From an uncultured Pseudomonadota bacterium (GTDB lineage: Bacteria > Myxococcota_A > Bradymonadia > Bradymonadales > Bradymonadaceae): a stretch of DNA of 64,000 nt. The position numbers and the translations under genes were made by a program. A model generated the notes under the pieces. It did not search any database. It saw nothing but the letters and a program-made list of their open reading frames with translations, and was not told the origin of the DNA. Below, piece after piece: positions 35,780 to 44,363 of the stretch (the first letter of the stretch is position 1; the number at the start of each line of letters is the position of its first letter). The DNA lies in the NCBI GenBank assembly GCA_913057905.1, contig CAJXPB010000001.1, positions 1,178,001 through 1,242,000 of the forward strand, in the 5' to 3' direction.

Positions 35780-36534
35780 GGTCGACGATCCGGGCCCTGG
35801 CAGCCCTCCTAGTGGCGGGAACTGTCGCGGGTTGCGCCACCGGTCGAACCGGGCCGAAACTCCCTTCGTTCAAAGACCCGGTGGCCAGCGTTGAGTCGTT
35901 TACCCGTAAGACCGATCGGGCTCACCGGGTTATCCAGCGGGATCTCGGGCGTCTCGAGGAGCTGCAGAAATCCCTGCGCCAGCCGCCCGAGGGGCTCCTC
36001 GCGGAGCCCTTTCCTCTGGACCTCTTCCGACACGTCCTGATGGCGTGTCTAAACGCCCGGACATCTACCGAGGTCAGCCGCGGGGAAGATGCAGAGCAGT
36101 TGCAGTGCCAACCTCGATTCGCCGACGAGCTAAAAACCGCCGTCGACGACCGGGTACCGGACCGGCGCGAAGCCACCATGGCGATCCTCGAGAAGGCCGA
36201 TGCGTTCCAACGACTTCGGGGTCGGCTCCGGCGGCGGCTCACCAAGATTCCTCGACTCGTCCGAACCAACCGCGACACCCTCGCCTCGCGACGGGCGGAA
36301 CTCGCCAATCGGAAGGAGAGTCTGCAGAACCAGAAGACCGAATACTCGACGTCTCGTTGGCGGGAGGTCACGCGTCGAATCGCCGCCTACCGAAACGCGT
36401 TGAACAAACTCGAACACGCGACGAATCGGCTCGACACCTCCGACGAGGTCTGGCCGGAGCGCCTCGAGAAGATCAATCACGACCTGTACCTCTCGATCGC
36501 CCGTCGGTGGACCCGTCCCGAATCCGACGCCTGA
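35776..36534 (+). CDS. Helical lipoprotein, partner of the OmpA-type lipoprotein
   Basis: A 252-residue lipoprotein whose ATG overlaps the upstream TGA. The signal peptide ends in VAGC. The mature part is highly charged and mostly alpha-helical, with SVESFTRKTDRAHRVIQRDLG, a possible disulfide pair (CLNARTSTE ... QCQPRF) and a long Arg-rich helix at about 140-215. I recognise no domain. Translational coupling to the OmpA-type protein suggests a shared cell-envelope function. Confidence 0.8.
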   Translation: MRSTIRALAALLVAGTVAGCATGRTGPKLPSFKDPVASVESFTRKTDRAHRVIQRDLGRLEELQKSLRQPPEGLLAEPFPLDLFRHVLMACLNARTSTEVSRGEDAEQLQCQPRFADELKTAVDDRVPDRREATMAILEKADAFQRLRGRLRRRLTKIPRLVRTNRDTLASRRAELANRKESLQNQKTEYSTSRWREVTRRIAAYRNALNKLEHATNRLDTSDEVWPERLEKINHDLYLSIARRWTRPESDA

Positions 36535-36661
36535 TCGCCCTCGACGGGGACCTGTATCCGTTTGCTATTGTGTTGTTCCGCGGTTCAGGCCTTGATATAC
36601 GATCGTTGTACGTGCCAGAGACCCTCCGAATGGTCTCTTGTCTCGAACCTGCGGAGCCGGG

Positions 36662-37330
36662 ATGCCTGACAATGTGACAGCCATGATGGCTGGGATGGCG
36701 ATGGGTTTCGTCGGATCGATACCCCTGACCGGCCCTATCGCACTTCTCGTGTTTCACCGCGCGCTTCAGGCGCGCTTTGCACGAGGGTTCGCCGTCGGAA
36801 TCGGCGGCGCGGTCGGCGAGTCGATCTACTGCGCCCTGGCGGTCGCGGGGGTCGGGGCTCTGGTCGAGCAACTTCCACTGGCGTCGGCAGGACTGAAATT
36901 TCTTTCGGCGATGGTTTTGGTCGGATTCGGGGTTTATTTTCTGGCCGTACCCCCATCGTCGGTCCAGGACGACGAGTTGCCGGACCCGGCCTCCGAGACC
37001 TGGTATAAGGACCTCGCACAGGGATTCACTATCTCGGCATTCAACCCGGTCCTGCTGCTCAACTGGACGGCGGCAATCGTGATCGTCCGCCCTCTCGTGG
37101 GGATCGACTTCACCTCCCGAGGATCCGCCCTCTTTGTGGTCGGTGCCACCATCGGGGTAGCCATCTGGTTTTCACTGATGGTTCTGATTCTCAGGTATTT
37201 TCGCAGACAGATCCCGGAGCGGACGATCGCCTGGATTCAACGGGGGATGGGCGCCATCGTCCTTGCGGCTGCCGCCCTCCCTATCCACGACATCCTCGGT
37301 AGTCTCGACGACATCTTCGCGGCATTCTGA
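36662..37330 (+). CDS. LysE/RhtB family amino-acid exporter
   Basis: A 222-residue integral membrane protein with about six hydrophobic spans in the LysE pattern. The first span contains GFVGSIPLTGPIALLVFHRAL, matching the family's PGP-type N-terminal motif. The second region FARGFAVGIGGAVGESIYCALA and the mid-protein FTISAFNPVLLLNW correspond to the conserved gate segments. The ATG of MPDNVTAM is chosen. The transported compound is unknown. It is convergent with the adenine methyltransferase gene. Confidence 0.78.
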   Translation: MPDNVTAMMAGMAMGFVGSIPLTGPIALLVFHRALQARFARGFAVGIGGAVGESIYCALAVAGVGALVEQLPLASAGLKFLSAMVLVGFGVYFLAVPPSSVQDDELPDPASETWYKDLAQGFTISAFNPVLLLNWTAAIVIVRPLVGIDFTSRGSALFVVGATIGVAIWFSLMVLILRYFRRQIPERTIAWIQRGMGAIVLAAAALPIHDILGSLDDIFAAF

Positions 37331-37353
37331 ATGACCGAATCCGTGCTGCCGGC

Positions 37354-39432
37354 TTATGCGTATCGGTGGCCGCGGGGGGCTCGTCCTGACTGGGGCGCCC
37401 AGTCGTAGAGGTCACAGACAGCCGAATCCAGCTCGGCTTCTATCCTCTGCAGGCCGGCCAGGGACTCGCCCCTCGCCGGCTGATCGACGGACACCACCTC
37501 CCCCACGGGGCTCGACTCGACTGCGGCTGCCAGCATCCTGTATCCGCGCACGAGCTCCACGGCCGCGTTTGCCATTTGAAGCTCGGTCTCGCCGTCCCAC
37601 TCCGGAATCGGAAGCTCACGAAGGTCACCGACCTGGTAGTGCAGGCTCGGATTCATCGCGTTGAGCAGACGACGCACCGGCGAACTGTTGAGAAGGGCCA
37701 AAAGAGCAAACAGCCGGCTTCGCGGCTGCATCCCTGCCTCCAGCCACTCCGGCCGCGGAAAGATCGCCGGGCCCGCCATGTCGAACAGACAACCCGGCGG
37801 CATCCAGCGAGCGTTAAAATCGGCACCGCCAAAGTCGGTGTAGCAGAGGCCTTCGCGAAAGCGATACTCGGAGGCCAGTAAATTCGACGTGCCGTTGGTT
37901 CGGTAAAAATCCGTGGCCTCGTCGGACCAATCGACGACACTGTCCCAGTTTCCCCACCACGGGGCATACCGACCTCCCTTGCTGTAGAAGTACCACCGGA
38001 CATCGGCTGGATCTCGGACGTCGCGGTCGGTGTCCAGCGATGGCTCGGCCTCCATCGGAGCCGTGTGGAGTTCCGATTCGTCGACCTCCGTCCAGGGTCT
38101 GACATAGCGCCCGTTGTCACCGGTCTTGTTCTGACTTCCAGGAATGTCGGCGACGTCTCTGAGGCGACGCTTCCCGAACATCTCTCGGAGCGGTGCCGGG
38201 CAGCCGTGTGCCATCGGCCGGCCCGGAATGTCCGAGAAGACCTCGACCTTCAGGCGTCGTCGCGTCGCTGGTTTTGGGGGGTCGGTCCCGTCCGTATGCG
38301 AATCCTGGAGTTGGAGGTAGCCCAGACGCTTGGCCTCGGCCCCCGCGAGGTCGCGGAGATCGACAAAATCGGTCGCCGGACTCTGGGATCGGGATGCATC
38401 GGCGACGTTCGTCGTCTGGACAAAAGCGACGACATTCGCCTTCTCGCCCGAAAGCGTTCGAAAGACCCCGGTACCGAGGTGGACGAAGTCGAGTAGAGCC
38501 CCTCGTTCGAGTAGGTCGGCGCGGGCCGCTTCGAAGCGTTTCAGATACCAAATCGTCTGCTGGGCGAGAATAGCGACGACGTCGTCCGAGAGGTCGTGGC
38601 ACCGGTCGATGAAGGCGGCGTAGAGGTCCCGATGATACGGGCGGGCCTCGTCACGAAGCCGCCGCTTCAAGTCCTCGGGCATCGACCGGGCCCCCATGTA
38701 CGGCGGGTTGGTGATCACGATGTCGGAGCGGCCGGACGGCTTCAGTTCGGGAGGAGCCTCAGTGAGGCCGTCTGCGCACTGAATCTGGCTGTCTATGAGG
38801 GCTTCTGCCCGGGAGTCGCGTCGGCCGAACATCTCCGCGAGTCTCAACTTCAGGCTCGTACGTGCTACCCGGACGGCTCGGGGATCGATATCACAGCCGC
38901 CGACCGAGCCGGCCACATCCCCGGGGTCGCGCCCCGGATAGTGACGATGCTGCACATCGACTGCGGCCAATAACATCTGCCCACCGCCGACCGCCGGATC
39001 GAACCAGGTCGCCGGCTCGTCGGTCGCCCGTGCCCGAATGCTCCGTTCGACCAGAATGTCAGCGACCCACCGAGGTGTGTACAACTGGGTCGTCGTCGCC
39101 TGAGCGGGATGTTTCGCCTCGTGATGATGGTGAGCTGCCTGGCTCTCCCGGCGTTTCGGGGCACCGACGTGCTGATGTAGCCACCCGAGCGCATGCGGCT
39201 CCCCGGCCGCCCTCTCCAGCGCCGGCGCGTCCATCCTTTCTCCATCGCCAAATAGAAGCCCCTCGACGGCCACCCCCGCCGCCCTCGCCTGACGCCGCAC
39301 GATCTCGTTGGCCGCCCGCACAAACCATCCCTCCCGCCCCTGCTCGGGCATCGCCTCCGCCACCCAGCGGGCAAACTCCGCTTCGCCGTATTCCAAATCC
39401 CCGATCGAAGATCCCAATGATTTCAAAGACAT
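37354..39432 (-). CDS. Solitary PglX/type IIG-like adenine-specific DNA methyltransferase
   Basis: A 692-residue N6-adenine methyltransferase. TTTQLYTPRWVADILVE and WFDPAVGGGQMLLAAVD (motif I, residues 145-151) form the SAM site; TNPPYMGARS contains the catalytic NPPY (242-245). The C-terminal half resembles target-recognition regions of BREX PglX and type IIG enzymes, ending with LLNSSPVRRLLNAMNP, SLHYQVGDLRELPIPEW and a short helix. No nuclease PD-(D/E)xK motif is visible, and none of the usual BREX partners (pglZ, brxC, brxL) are adjacent. The ATG of MSLKSLGSSI is chosen; the longer upstream frame overlaps the divergent gene and its promoter. It may be an orphan methylase or part of an unrecognised defence unit. 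Confidence 0.85.
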   Translation of the reverse strand: MSLKSLGSSIGDLEYGEAEFARWVAEAMPEQGREGWFVRAANEIVRRQARAAGVAVEGLLFGDGERMDAPALERAAGEPHALGWLHQHVGAPKRRESQAAHHHHEAKHPAQATTTQLYTPRWVADILVERSIRARATDEPATWFDPAVGGGQMLLAAVDVQHRHYPGRDPGDVAGSVGGCDIDPRAVRVARTSLKLRLAEMFGRRDSRAEALIDSQIQCADGLTEAPPELKPSGRSDIVITNPPYMGARSMPEDLKRRLRDEARPYHRDLYAAFIDRCHDLSDDVVAILAQQTIWYLKRFEAARADLLERGALLDFVHLGTGVFRTLSGEKANVVAFVQTTNVADASRSQSPATDFVDLRDLAGAEAKRLGYLQLQDSHTDGTDPPKPATRRRLKVEVFSDIPGRPMAHGCPAPLREMFGKRRLRDVADIPGSQNKTGDNGRYVRPWTEVDESELHTAPMEAEPSLDTDRDVRDPADVRWYFYSKGGRYAPWWGNWDSVVDWSDEATDFYRTNGTSNLLASEYRFREGLCYTDFGGADFNARWMPPGCLFDMAGPAIFPRPEWLEAGMQPRSRLFALLALLNSSPVRRLLNAMNPSLHYQVGDLRELPIPEWDGETELQMANAAVELVRGYRMLAAAVESSPVGEVVSVDQPARGESLAGLQRIEAELDSAVCDLYDWAPQSGRAPRGHRYA

Positions 39433-39549
39433 GCGGGTACCCTGGGTGGCCGCAGATGACGATAGTGTGCAGTCTTCGCGGGTCGGCTGAAATACGAACG
39501 GCTCTCTGGCGTCTTTATAGTAAGGAAGTGTCTTCGAGTGGAGCAATAC

Positions 39550-40761
39550 ATGACGTATCGAGCCGCGGAACTGACCTGCGAGACCGGCCTCTCTATCAGC
39601 GACATCCCCGCCGACCAGTGGGAGCGCATCGCACCGTCGGATGCCCCATTTGTGCAGTGGGACTTTCTGGATATCCTCGAGAAGACCGGATGTGTCGGGC
39701 CCGGGACTGGATGGTTTCCAAGTCTGCTGGCGCTCTGGCGAACCGACGAGGGCCCGGGCGAAACCGAGCGGCAACTGGTCGGAGCTCTGCCGCTGTACAT
39801 CAAACACAACTCCGCCGGTGAATTCGTCTTCGACTGGGGCTGGGCCGACGCTGCCCAGAGGGCCGGCATCTCGTACTACCCCAAGGCGGTCGTCGCGATT
39901 CCCTTCACGCCGGTTCCGGGTCCGCGCATCCTCGTCGACGCATCGAGCGAAGACTCGGCGGCCCTGCGAGAACGTCTGATTCGAGAAGCCTTCGACTGGG
40001 CCGCTTCCGAAGAATTGTCATCGCTTCACTTCAACTTTGTCGAGGACGAGGACCGTCAGACCCTGCGAGACCTCGACTGTGCCATACGCCTCGGGTTTCA
40101 ATACCACTGGCACAACGGCGGCCCCTTCGGCCATGAGGAATCGTACCGAAATTTCGATGACTTCCTGGGCCGATTGCGCTCCAAGAAGCGCTCAAACATC
40201 AAACGCGAACAACGGAAATTGGCCGAAAAGGACGTATCCCTGCACAACAGGAGCGGAGATGAAATCGACGATGCGGTGATGCGTCGGATGTTCTCGTACT
40301 ACAAGGATACGGTCGAGAAGTTTTTCTACGGACGCCAGTACCTGAACCTGGAGTTTTTCGAGGCGGTAGGCCAGCGGATGCCCGAGGTCTTGCACGTCGT
40401 CGAAGCGGAGTACGACGGAGACTGCTACGGGGGCGCTCTGAATTTCTTCGGTCGAGATCGGCTCTTCGGCCGTTACTGGGGACAGACCCGCGACATCAAT
40501 TACACCCACTTCAACGTCTGCTTTTACGAAGGGATTCGATGGGCCATCGACCACGGGTTGTCGGTCTTCGAGGGCGGATCCGGCGGAGACCACAAGTACG
40601 ATCGAGGATTCATGCCCACGGAGACCTACAGCGCCCACTGGGCCCGCCACCCCGGCCTTCACGAAGGCATCGAAGACTTCATCGACCGGGAGGAGGCGGC
40701 GATTCGCCGCGAGATCGATCGAATCACCGAGAGCACACCGTTCAAACAGCTCGAAGACTGA
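39550..40761 (+). CDS. FemAB-like / peptidogalycan GNAT-type N-acyltransferase
   Basis: A 403-residue cytoplasmic protein of the double-GNAT FemAB-like family (PF04339 type). QWDFLDILEKTG and LPLYIKHNSAGEFVFDWGWA are family segments near the N-terminus. GFQYHWHNGGPF and FLGRLRSKKRSNIKREQR are the characteristic centre, and GRYWGQTRDINYTHFNVCFY, EGGSGGDHKYDRGFMPTETY the C-terminal acyltransferase core. The ATG of MTYRAAEL has GGAG six bases upstream. Members are thought to transfer amino acids or acyl groups onto cell-wall or other precursors; the substrate is unknown. It is divergent from the methyltransferase gene. Confidence 0.85.
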   Translation: MTYRAAELTCETGLSISDIPADQWERIAPSDAPFVQWDFLDILEKTGCVGPGTGWFPSLLALWRTDEGPGETERQLVGALPLYIKHNSAGEFVFDWGWADAAQRAGISYYPKAVVAIPFTPVPGPRILVDASSEDSAALRERLIREAFDWAASEELSSLHFNFVEDEDRQTLRDLDCAIRLGFQYHWHNGGPFGHEESYRNFDDFLGRLRSKKRSNIKREQRKLAEKDVSLHNRSGDEIDDAVMRRMFSYYKDTVEKFFYGRQYLNLEFFEAVGQRMPEVLHVVEAEYDGDCYGGALNFFGRDRLFGRYWGQTRDINYTHFNVCFYEGIRWAIDHGLSVFEGGSGGDHKYDRGFMPTETYSAHWARHPGLHEGIEDFIDREEAAIRREIDRITESTPFKQLED

Positions 40762-40878
40762 CCGCCGGTCCCACCCGACCCCGATCCGCCTTCCCGGCTT
40801 GTTCTCGCCCCCGCCGTTCCAAACTTCCCGATGGTGGCTTCACTCGTTGATTCGCCCCCCTATCCCTCAAGAGCAACC

Positions 40879-41121
40879 ATGGAATTTTACTGTAACGGCC
40901 AGCCCGTCGGGTCTCCCGAGCACATCGAATGGACCGAAGAGACGAATGGAGGGACGGTCACCTTCATGGCCCCCTTCGACTTCGACTGGCCGGACCACAC
41001 CGACGACTACCTGGAGTTGAAAAACGAAGACGGCTCCAAGCACGTGATGCTCTCGACGATCAAGCAGGTCGACGAGGGATCGACTGGATCCTACGTGGTC
41101 GCCACATACAAGCCACTGTAG
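40879..41121 (+). CDS. Small acidic protein, unidentified
   Basis: An 80-residue acidic protein beginning MEFYCNGQPVG. It has no signal peptide and is rich in Asp, Glu and Thr (EWTEETNGGTVTFMAP, WPDHTDDYLEL), with alternating hydrophobic residues suggesting a small all-beta fold. Codon use looks like that of its neighbours. It lies 117 bases after the FemAB-like gene and 43 bases before the LolA-like gene. I recognise no family. Confidence 0.6.
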   Translation: MEFYCNGQPVGSPEHIEWTEETNGGTVTFMAPFDFDWPDHTDDYLELKNEDGSKHVMLSTIKQVDEGSTGSYVVATYKPL

Positions 41122-41164
41122 ACGAACCCTCCGCTCCCCGTGCCTTTTTGCCCCTCGATCGCGT

Positions 41165-41989
41165 ATGCTCTACCCAACCCGCTCGAAGCTCGCCGCCTGG
41201 CTGAGCCTTGCAGCCCTCCTCTTGTCCCCGGCCGTGGCGACCACCCAGCCTGATGGGTCACAACCAGACGAGCAGAGGCCGAACGCCTCGGAGATCGCCG
41301 ACAGGGTAGTCGCCGCGGCCGGCGGCTCAAACCTCGGCGATGTCGCCCAACTGGACTTCGAGTTCGTCGTCTCACGGGGCGGCGAGGAGGCGTTTTCGGC
41401 AACCCACCGCTGGGACCGGCGGCGTCAACTCGATCGGGTCCGCTGGACCGACGACAAGGGCCGCCGGCTCGAAGCCGTCGTCGATATCGACCATCGAAGT
41501 GGCGACGCCGAGGTGAAGCCCACCGAAGCCGAGTGGGCACAGATCGACGGCGCGAACGCCGGAGATCAGACGGTTGCGATCCTGAAAAAGGCATACCAAC
41601 GGTGGGTCAACGATGCCTACTGGCTGATGATGCCCCTGAAATTGAAGGATCCGGGTGCACATCTCGAACGGGTCGACGACCGAACCTGGCGCGACTCGAA
41701 CTGGACGGTCCTCCGACTCACCTTCGGAGAGGTCGGATTGACCCCTGGCGACACCTACTGGGTCTACATCGATCCGCAGACCAACCGTGTGGGGCGATGG
41801 ACCATGAAACTCCAGGGGCAGACCGGCGAACCGACTCCGGTCACATGGACCGATTATCGGTCGGTGGGTCCACTGACGCTCGCCCACGACCATCGCATCG
41901 AAGGGACCAAACGCCACATCCGCTTCCGAAATACCAACGCCCACGACACCGTCCAGACGTCGGACTTCCAGGCCCCGCAAGCTCGATAG
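41165..41989 (+). CDS. Periplasmic LolA/outer-membrane-lipoprotein-sorting-like protein
   Basis: A 274-residue secreted protein. The N-terminal signal LAAWLSLAALLLSPAVA ends in a type I site (AVATTQ), so it should be soluble in the periplasm. The rest alternates beta strands: ADRVVAAAGGSNLGDVAQLD, EFVVSR, HRWDRRRQLDRVRW, then VYIDPQTNRVGRWTMKLQGQ and GPLTLAHDHRIEGTKRHIRF. The pattern resembles LolA/LolB-fold proteins (DUF6503-like), which carry hydrophobic ligands. The call is by fold impression only. It is convergent with the thioesterase gene. Confidence 0.6.
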   Translation: MLYPTRSKLAAWLSLAALLLSPAVATTQPDGSQPDEQRPNASEIADRVVAAAGGSNLGDVAQLDFEFVVSRGGEEAFSATHRWDRRRQLDRVRWTDDKGRRLEAVVDIDHRSGDAEVKPTEAEWAQIDGANAGDQTVAILKKAYQRWVNDAYWLMMPLKLKDPGAHLERVDDRTWRDSNWTVLRLTFGEVGLTPGDTYWVYIDPQTNRVGRWTMKLQGQTGEPTPVTWTDYRSVGPLTLAHDHRIEGTKRHIRFRNTNAHDTVQTSDFQAPQAR

Positions 41990-41996
41990 TCCGGCG

Positions 41997-42386
41997 TCAG
42001 CTCCAGTCGATGACTCCGGGGAGCTCGACGAGATCGCCCGACTCCCCGACGCATACAATGTCGATATCCCCCTCCACCAACGCTGAATCTTGACCGACGT
42101 GGTGAACCGTCTGCTCGAACAGTGCGCGGTAATCGCTCTGGCGCTCAGCACGGGTCCGAACCTCGAGATCGTCGGCGAGGCCGGCGCTCTTCTTGAAGGT
42201 GAGATTGGCCTCGTAGACGACAAATCCGATCCCGCGGTCCTCCCAGAGTGACGCGAGAACCTCCGGCCCGATGAAGTGTTCTCGGGCGCGCTCGAAGAAT
42301 TTCAGGTAATTCGCGTGATAGACCGCTCCGGAGAGGTCGGTGTCTTCGTAGTAGACCTTCACTCGGTGGGTATGGAGATCACTCAT
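41997..42386 (-). CDS. YbgC/FadM-type hotdog acyl-CoA thioesterase
   Basis: A 129-residue thioesterase. The catalytic signature YYEDTDLSGAVYHANYLKFF (Asp in the DTD, His in YHANY) and RAREHFIG are diagnostic of the YbgC/4-hydroxybenzoyl-CoA thioesterase hotdog family, and ANLTFKKSAGLADDLEVRT is the second family block. The ATG of MSDLHTHRV gives the usual family length; a longer frame upstream adds non-homologous sequence. YbgC often lies with Tol-Pal genes, but not here. The acyl-CoA substrate is unknown. Confidence 0.9.
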   Translation of the reverse strand: MSDLHTHRVKVYYEDTDLSGAVYHANYLKFFERAREHFIGPEVLASLWEDRGIGFVVYEANLTFKKSAGLADDLEVRTRAERQSDYRALFEQTVHHVGQDSALVEGDIDIVCVGESGDLVELPGVIDWS

Positions 42387-42590
42387 CGGTAGACGCTGGT
42401 TGGAATCGCTGGTCACAGCAGAACCCGCACCCGGGTCCGTGCATCTCACAGAGGGCCTCCTATCAGCCGTCCGGCCGCGTGAGAAGTCTCCGGCCGCTTG
42501 CCGGGCAACGCAGCCGGTTGACTTGGAGGGCCCGCCTTATATATTCCCGTCGTTGTTCAAGGCGTTTTGAACGCCCACCCACGGAGTCCC

Positions 42591-43580
42591 ATGACCGCTT
42601 CAGCGCGACAAGTGTTTGCCGGCAAAGAGGCCGAGTCCTTCTTGACCGCCGTCGAAGACCGTCTCGAGACACTTCTCGAACAACGGTACGCCGACGCCGA
42701 CTCCGCGTTTCTGGAGCGGGCGGCCGGTCACGTGACCTTCGCCGATGCAGCAAAGCGCGCACGTCCACGGCTCGTCTTTCATTTCGGGCGGGCCGTCGAC
42801 GCCGATCTGGAATCGATGGTCAATATCGCAGCAGCGGCCGAACTCGTCCACACGGCGAGCCTGTTGCACGACGATGTCGTCGACACCGCCGACGAACGGC
42901 GCGGGCGCACGACGGTCAATACCGAATGGGACAATGTCACGGCGATCCTGAGCGGCGATCTGCTGCTGTGTTTCGCGCTCCAGCAGCTCGACGAGGTCGA
43001 CCCCCGACTCGTCCCGAGCGCCGTCAAAGTCGTCGAAGAAATGAGCCGCGGGATCATGCTCGAGGTGCGCTCGCGCAAAAACCTCGAGACCACCCCCGCC
43101 GAGTGGAGTTCGATCGCCGCCGGCAAGACCGCCGCCCTCTTCGGCTGGTGCGGCGGCTCTCCGGCGCGCATCATGGACGATGACGATGCGGCCGACCGGT
43201 TTCGCCGGTGCGGTCGTCACCTGGGCATCGCATTTCAACTCGCCGACGACCTGCGGGATCTCCTCGATTCCGAGAGTGGGAAGGACCGATTCGCCGACAT
43301 CCGAAACGGGCATCCGTCGCACCTGCTGATCTGGGCGAGTCGTACAGACGACGCTGTCTACGAGCAACTCGACGCACTCTGGACAGGTCGTGCGGAGCTG
43401 ACCGACGAAGCCGTCGAAGAGGCCGCCGACGCCGTTCTGGCGACCGGCGCTCCGGAACGCACCCGCGCCGCACTGCGACAGCAAGTCGACCGGGCCCTCG
43501 AGGCCCTCGGTGGTTATGCCGATCGTCCAGGAGTACGAAAAGTGGCCGGATGGGCCGACCAACTCGCCCGGGAGTTTTGA
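42591..43580 (+). CDS. Trans-isoprenyl diphosphate synthase
   Basis: A 329-residue prenyltransferase that condenses isopentenyl diphosphate units. The first Asp-rich motif is in LLHDDVVDTADERRGR and the second in FQLADDLRDLLDSE, both intact, and KRARPRLVFHFG is the substrate-binding Arg region. The length and the His/Ser residues before the first motif suggest a medium- or long-chain product such as octaprenyl diphosphate for quinones, but chain length cannot be read safely. The ATG follows GGAG. The gene is divergent from the thioesterase gene (204 bases apart) and 63 bases before the GbsR-type regulator. Confidence 0.92.
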   Translation: MTASARQVFAGKEAESFLTAVEDRLETLLEQRYADADSAFLERAAGHVTFADAAKRARPRLVFHFGRAVDADLESMVNIAAAAELVHTASLLHDDVVDTADERRGRTTVNTEWDNVTAILSGDLLLCFALQQLDEVDPRLVPSAVKVVEEMSRGIMLEVRSRKNLETTPAEWSSIAAGKTAALFGWCGGSPARIMDDDDAADRFRRCGRHLGIAFQLADDLRDLLDSESGKDRFADIRNGHPSHLLIWASRTDDAVYEQLDALWTGRAELTDEAVEEAADAVLATGAPERTRAALRQQVDRALEALGGYADRPGVRKVAGWADQLAREF

Positions 43581-43643
43581 CGCACATCCCGCTGGAGGAC
43601 GTCACCCATTCGGGTGGCATCGAGCCCAACCAGGAGGTGACGC

Positions 43644-44183
43644 ATGAAGGGTTACAGCCACCGCTCCGACGTTGAATTTGGGGAGTCCGACCCCCTCTCG
43701 CCATGGGAGCAACGCGTGACCAATGCCGTCGGGCAGGTCATCGAGTTCTGGGGGTTCAAACGCAACCACGGACGCACCTGGGCGCTGATGTATCTGCGCG
43801 GCACACCGATGTCGTCGGCCGAGCTGCGCGAGGAGCTGGGCCTCTCCAAGGGCGCGGTCTCTATGATCACTCGAGACCTGGAACAGTGGAGCGTGGCCCA
43901 TCGAGTACGTGTCGGCTCGTCGAAGGCCTGGCATTTCGTCGCCGAAGTCGAATTCCTGGATATGATACGGCAGGTGCTACGCGACCGTGAGATGACAATG
44001 GTCGAGCGGGTTCGCACGGATCTGAAGGATGCGATGCGCATGGCCCGCGAGTCCGATGCCAGTGACGCCGTCATCGAACGAATCGAGCGGATGTATCGGC
44101 TGGCGGACCTGGTCAAAAACGCCCTGGATCTCTTCCTGAACACCTCGCGTCTCGACGTCACCGATGTCGAAGATGTGCTATAG
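43644..44183 (+). CDS. GbsR/MarR-family transcriptional regulator
   Basis: A 179-residue DNA-binding protein with an almost ideal SD (AGGAGGTGA) before its ATG. The winged helix is in AVGQVIEFWGFKRNHGRTWA, MSSAELREELGLSKGAVS and MITRDLEQWSVAHRVRVG, the last being the recognition helix and wing typical of GbsR-type MarR proteins. The C-terminal helices (LVKNALDLFLNTS) should dimerise. GbsR regulates osmoprotectant metabolism in Bacillus, but related proteins control other pathways. It follows the prenyl synthase gene and is closed by a terminator, so its target may be local or distant. Confidence 0.88.
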   Translation: MKGYSHRSDVEFGESDPLSPWEQRVTNAVGQVIEFWGFKRNHGRTWALMYLRGTPMSSAELREELGLSKGAVSMITRDLEQWSVAHRVRVGSSKAWHFVAEVEFLDMIRQVLRDREMTMVERVRTDLKDAMRMARESDASDAVIERIERMYRLADLVKNALDLFLNTSRLDVTDVEDVL

Positions 44184-44211
44184 TCATAGCCTGTTCCATC
44201 GCTCTCCCCTA

Positions 44212-44232
44212 CCCGCGACCGCGGGACTTTTT
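44212..44232 (+). terminator. Intrinsic terminator after the GbsR-type gene
   Basis: CCCGC and GCGGG form a 5-bp stem around GACC, followed by AC and five T. It starts 29 bases after the stop. The rest of the 180-base gap before the peroxidase gene holds no further feature I can support. Confidence 0.75.
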
Positions 44233-44363
44233 GCGTTGATGCACGCCTGATTGTTTGTAAAGACCCGGGTGCCGCTTACGGTTTTTTCTGCGCCCACTTG
44301 GGCCCGACAAATCAATCAGCAAAACCGCTTTTTCTGCGTCACTCGACATCGAGACACAAAGCT

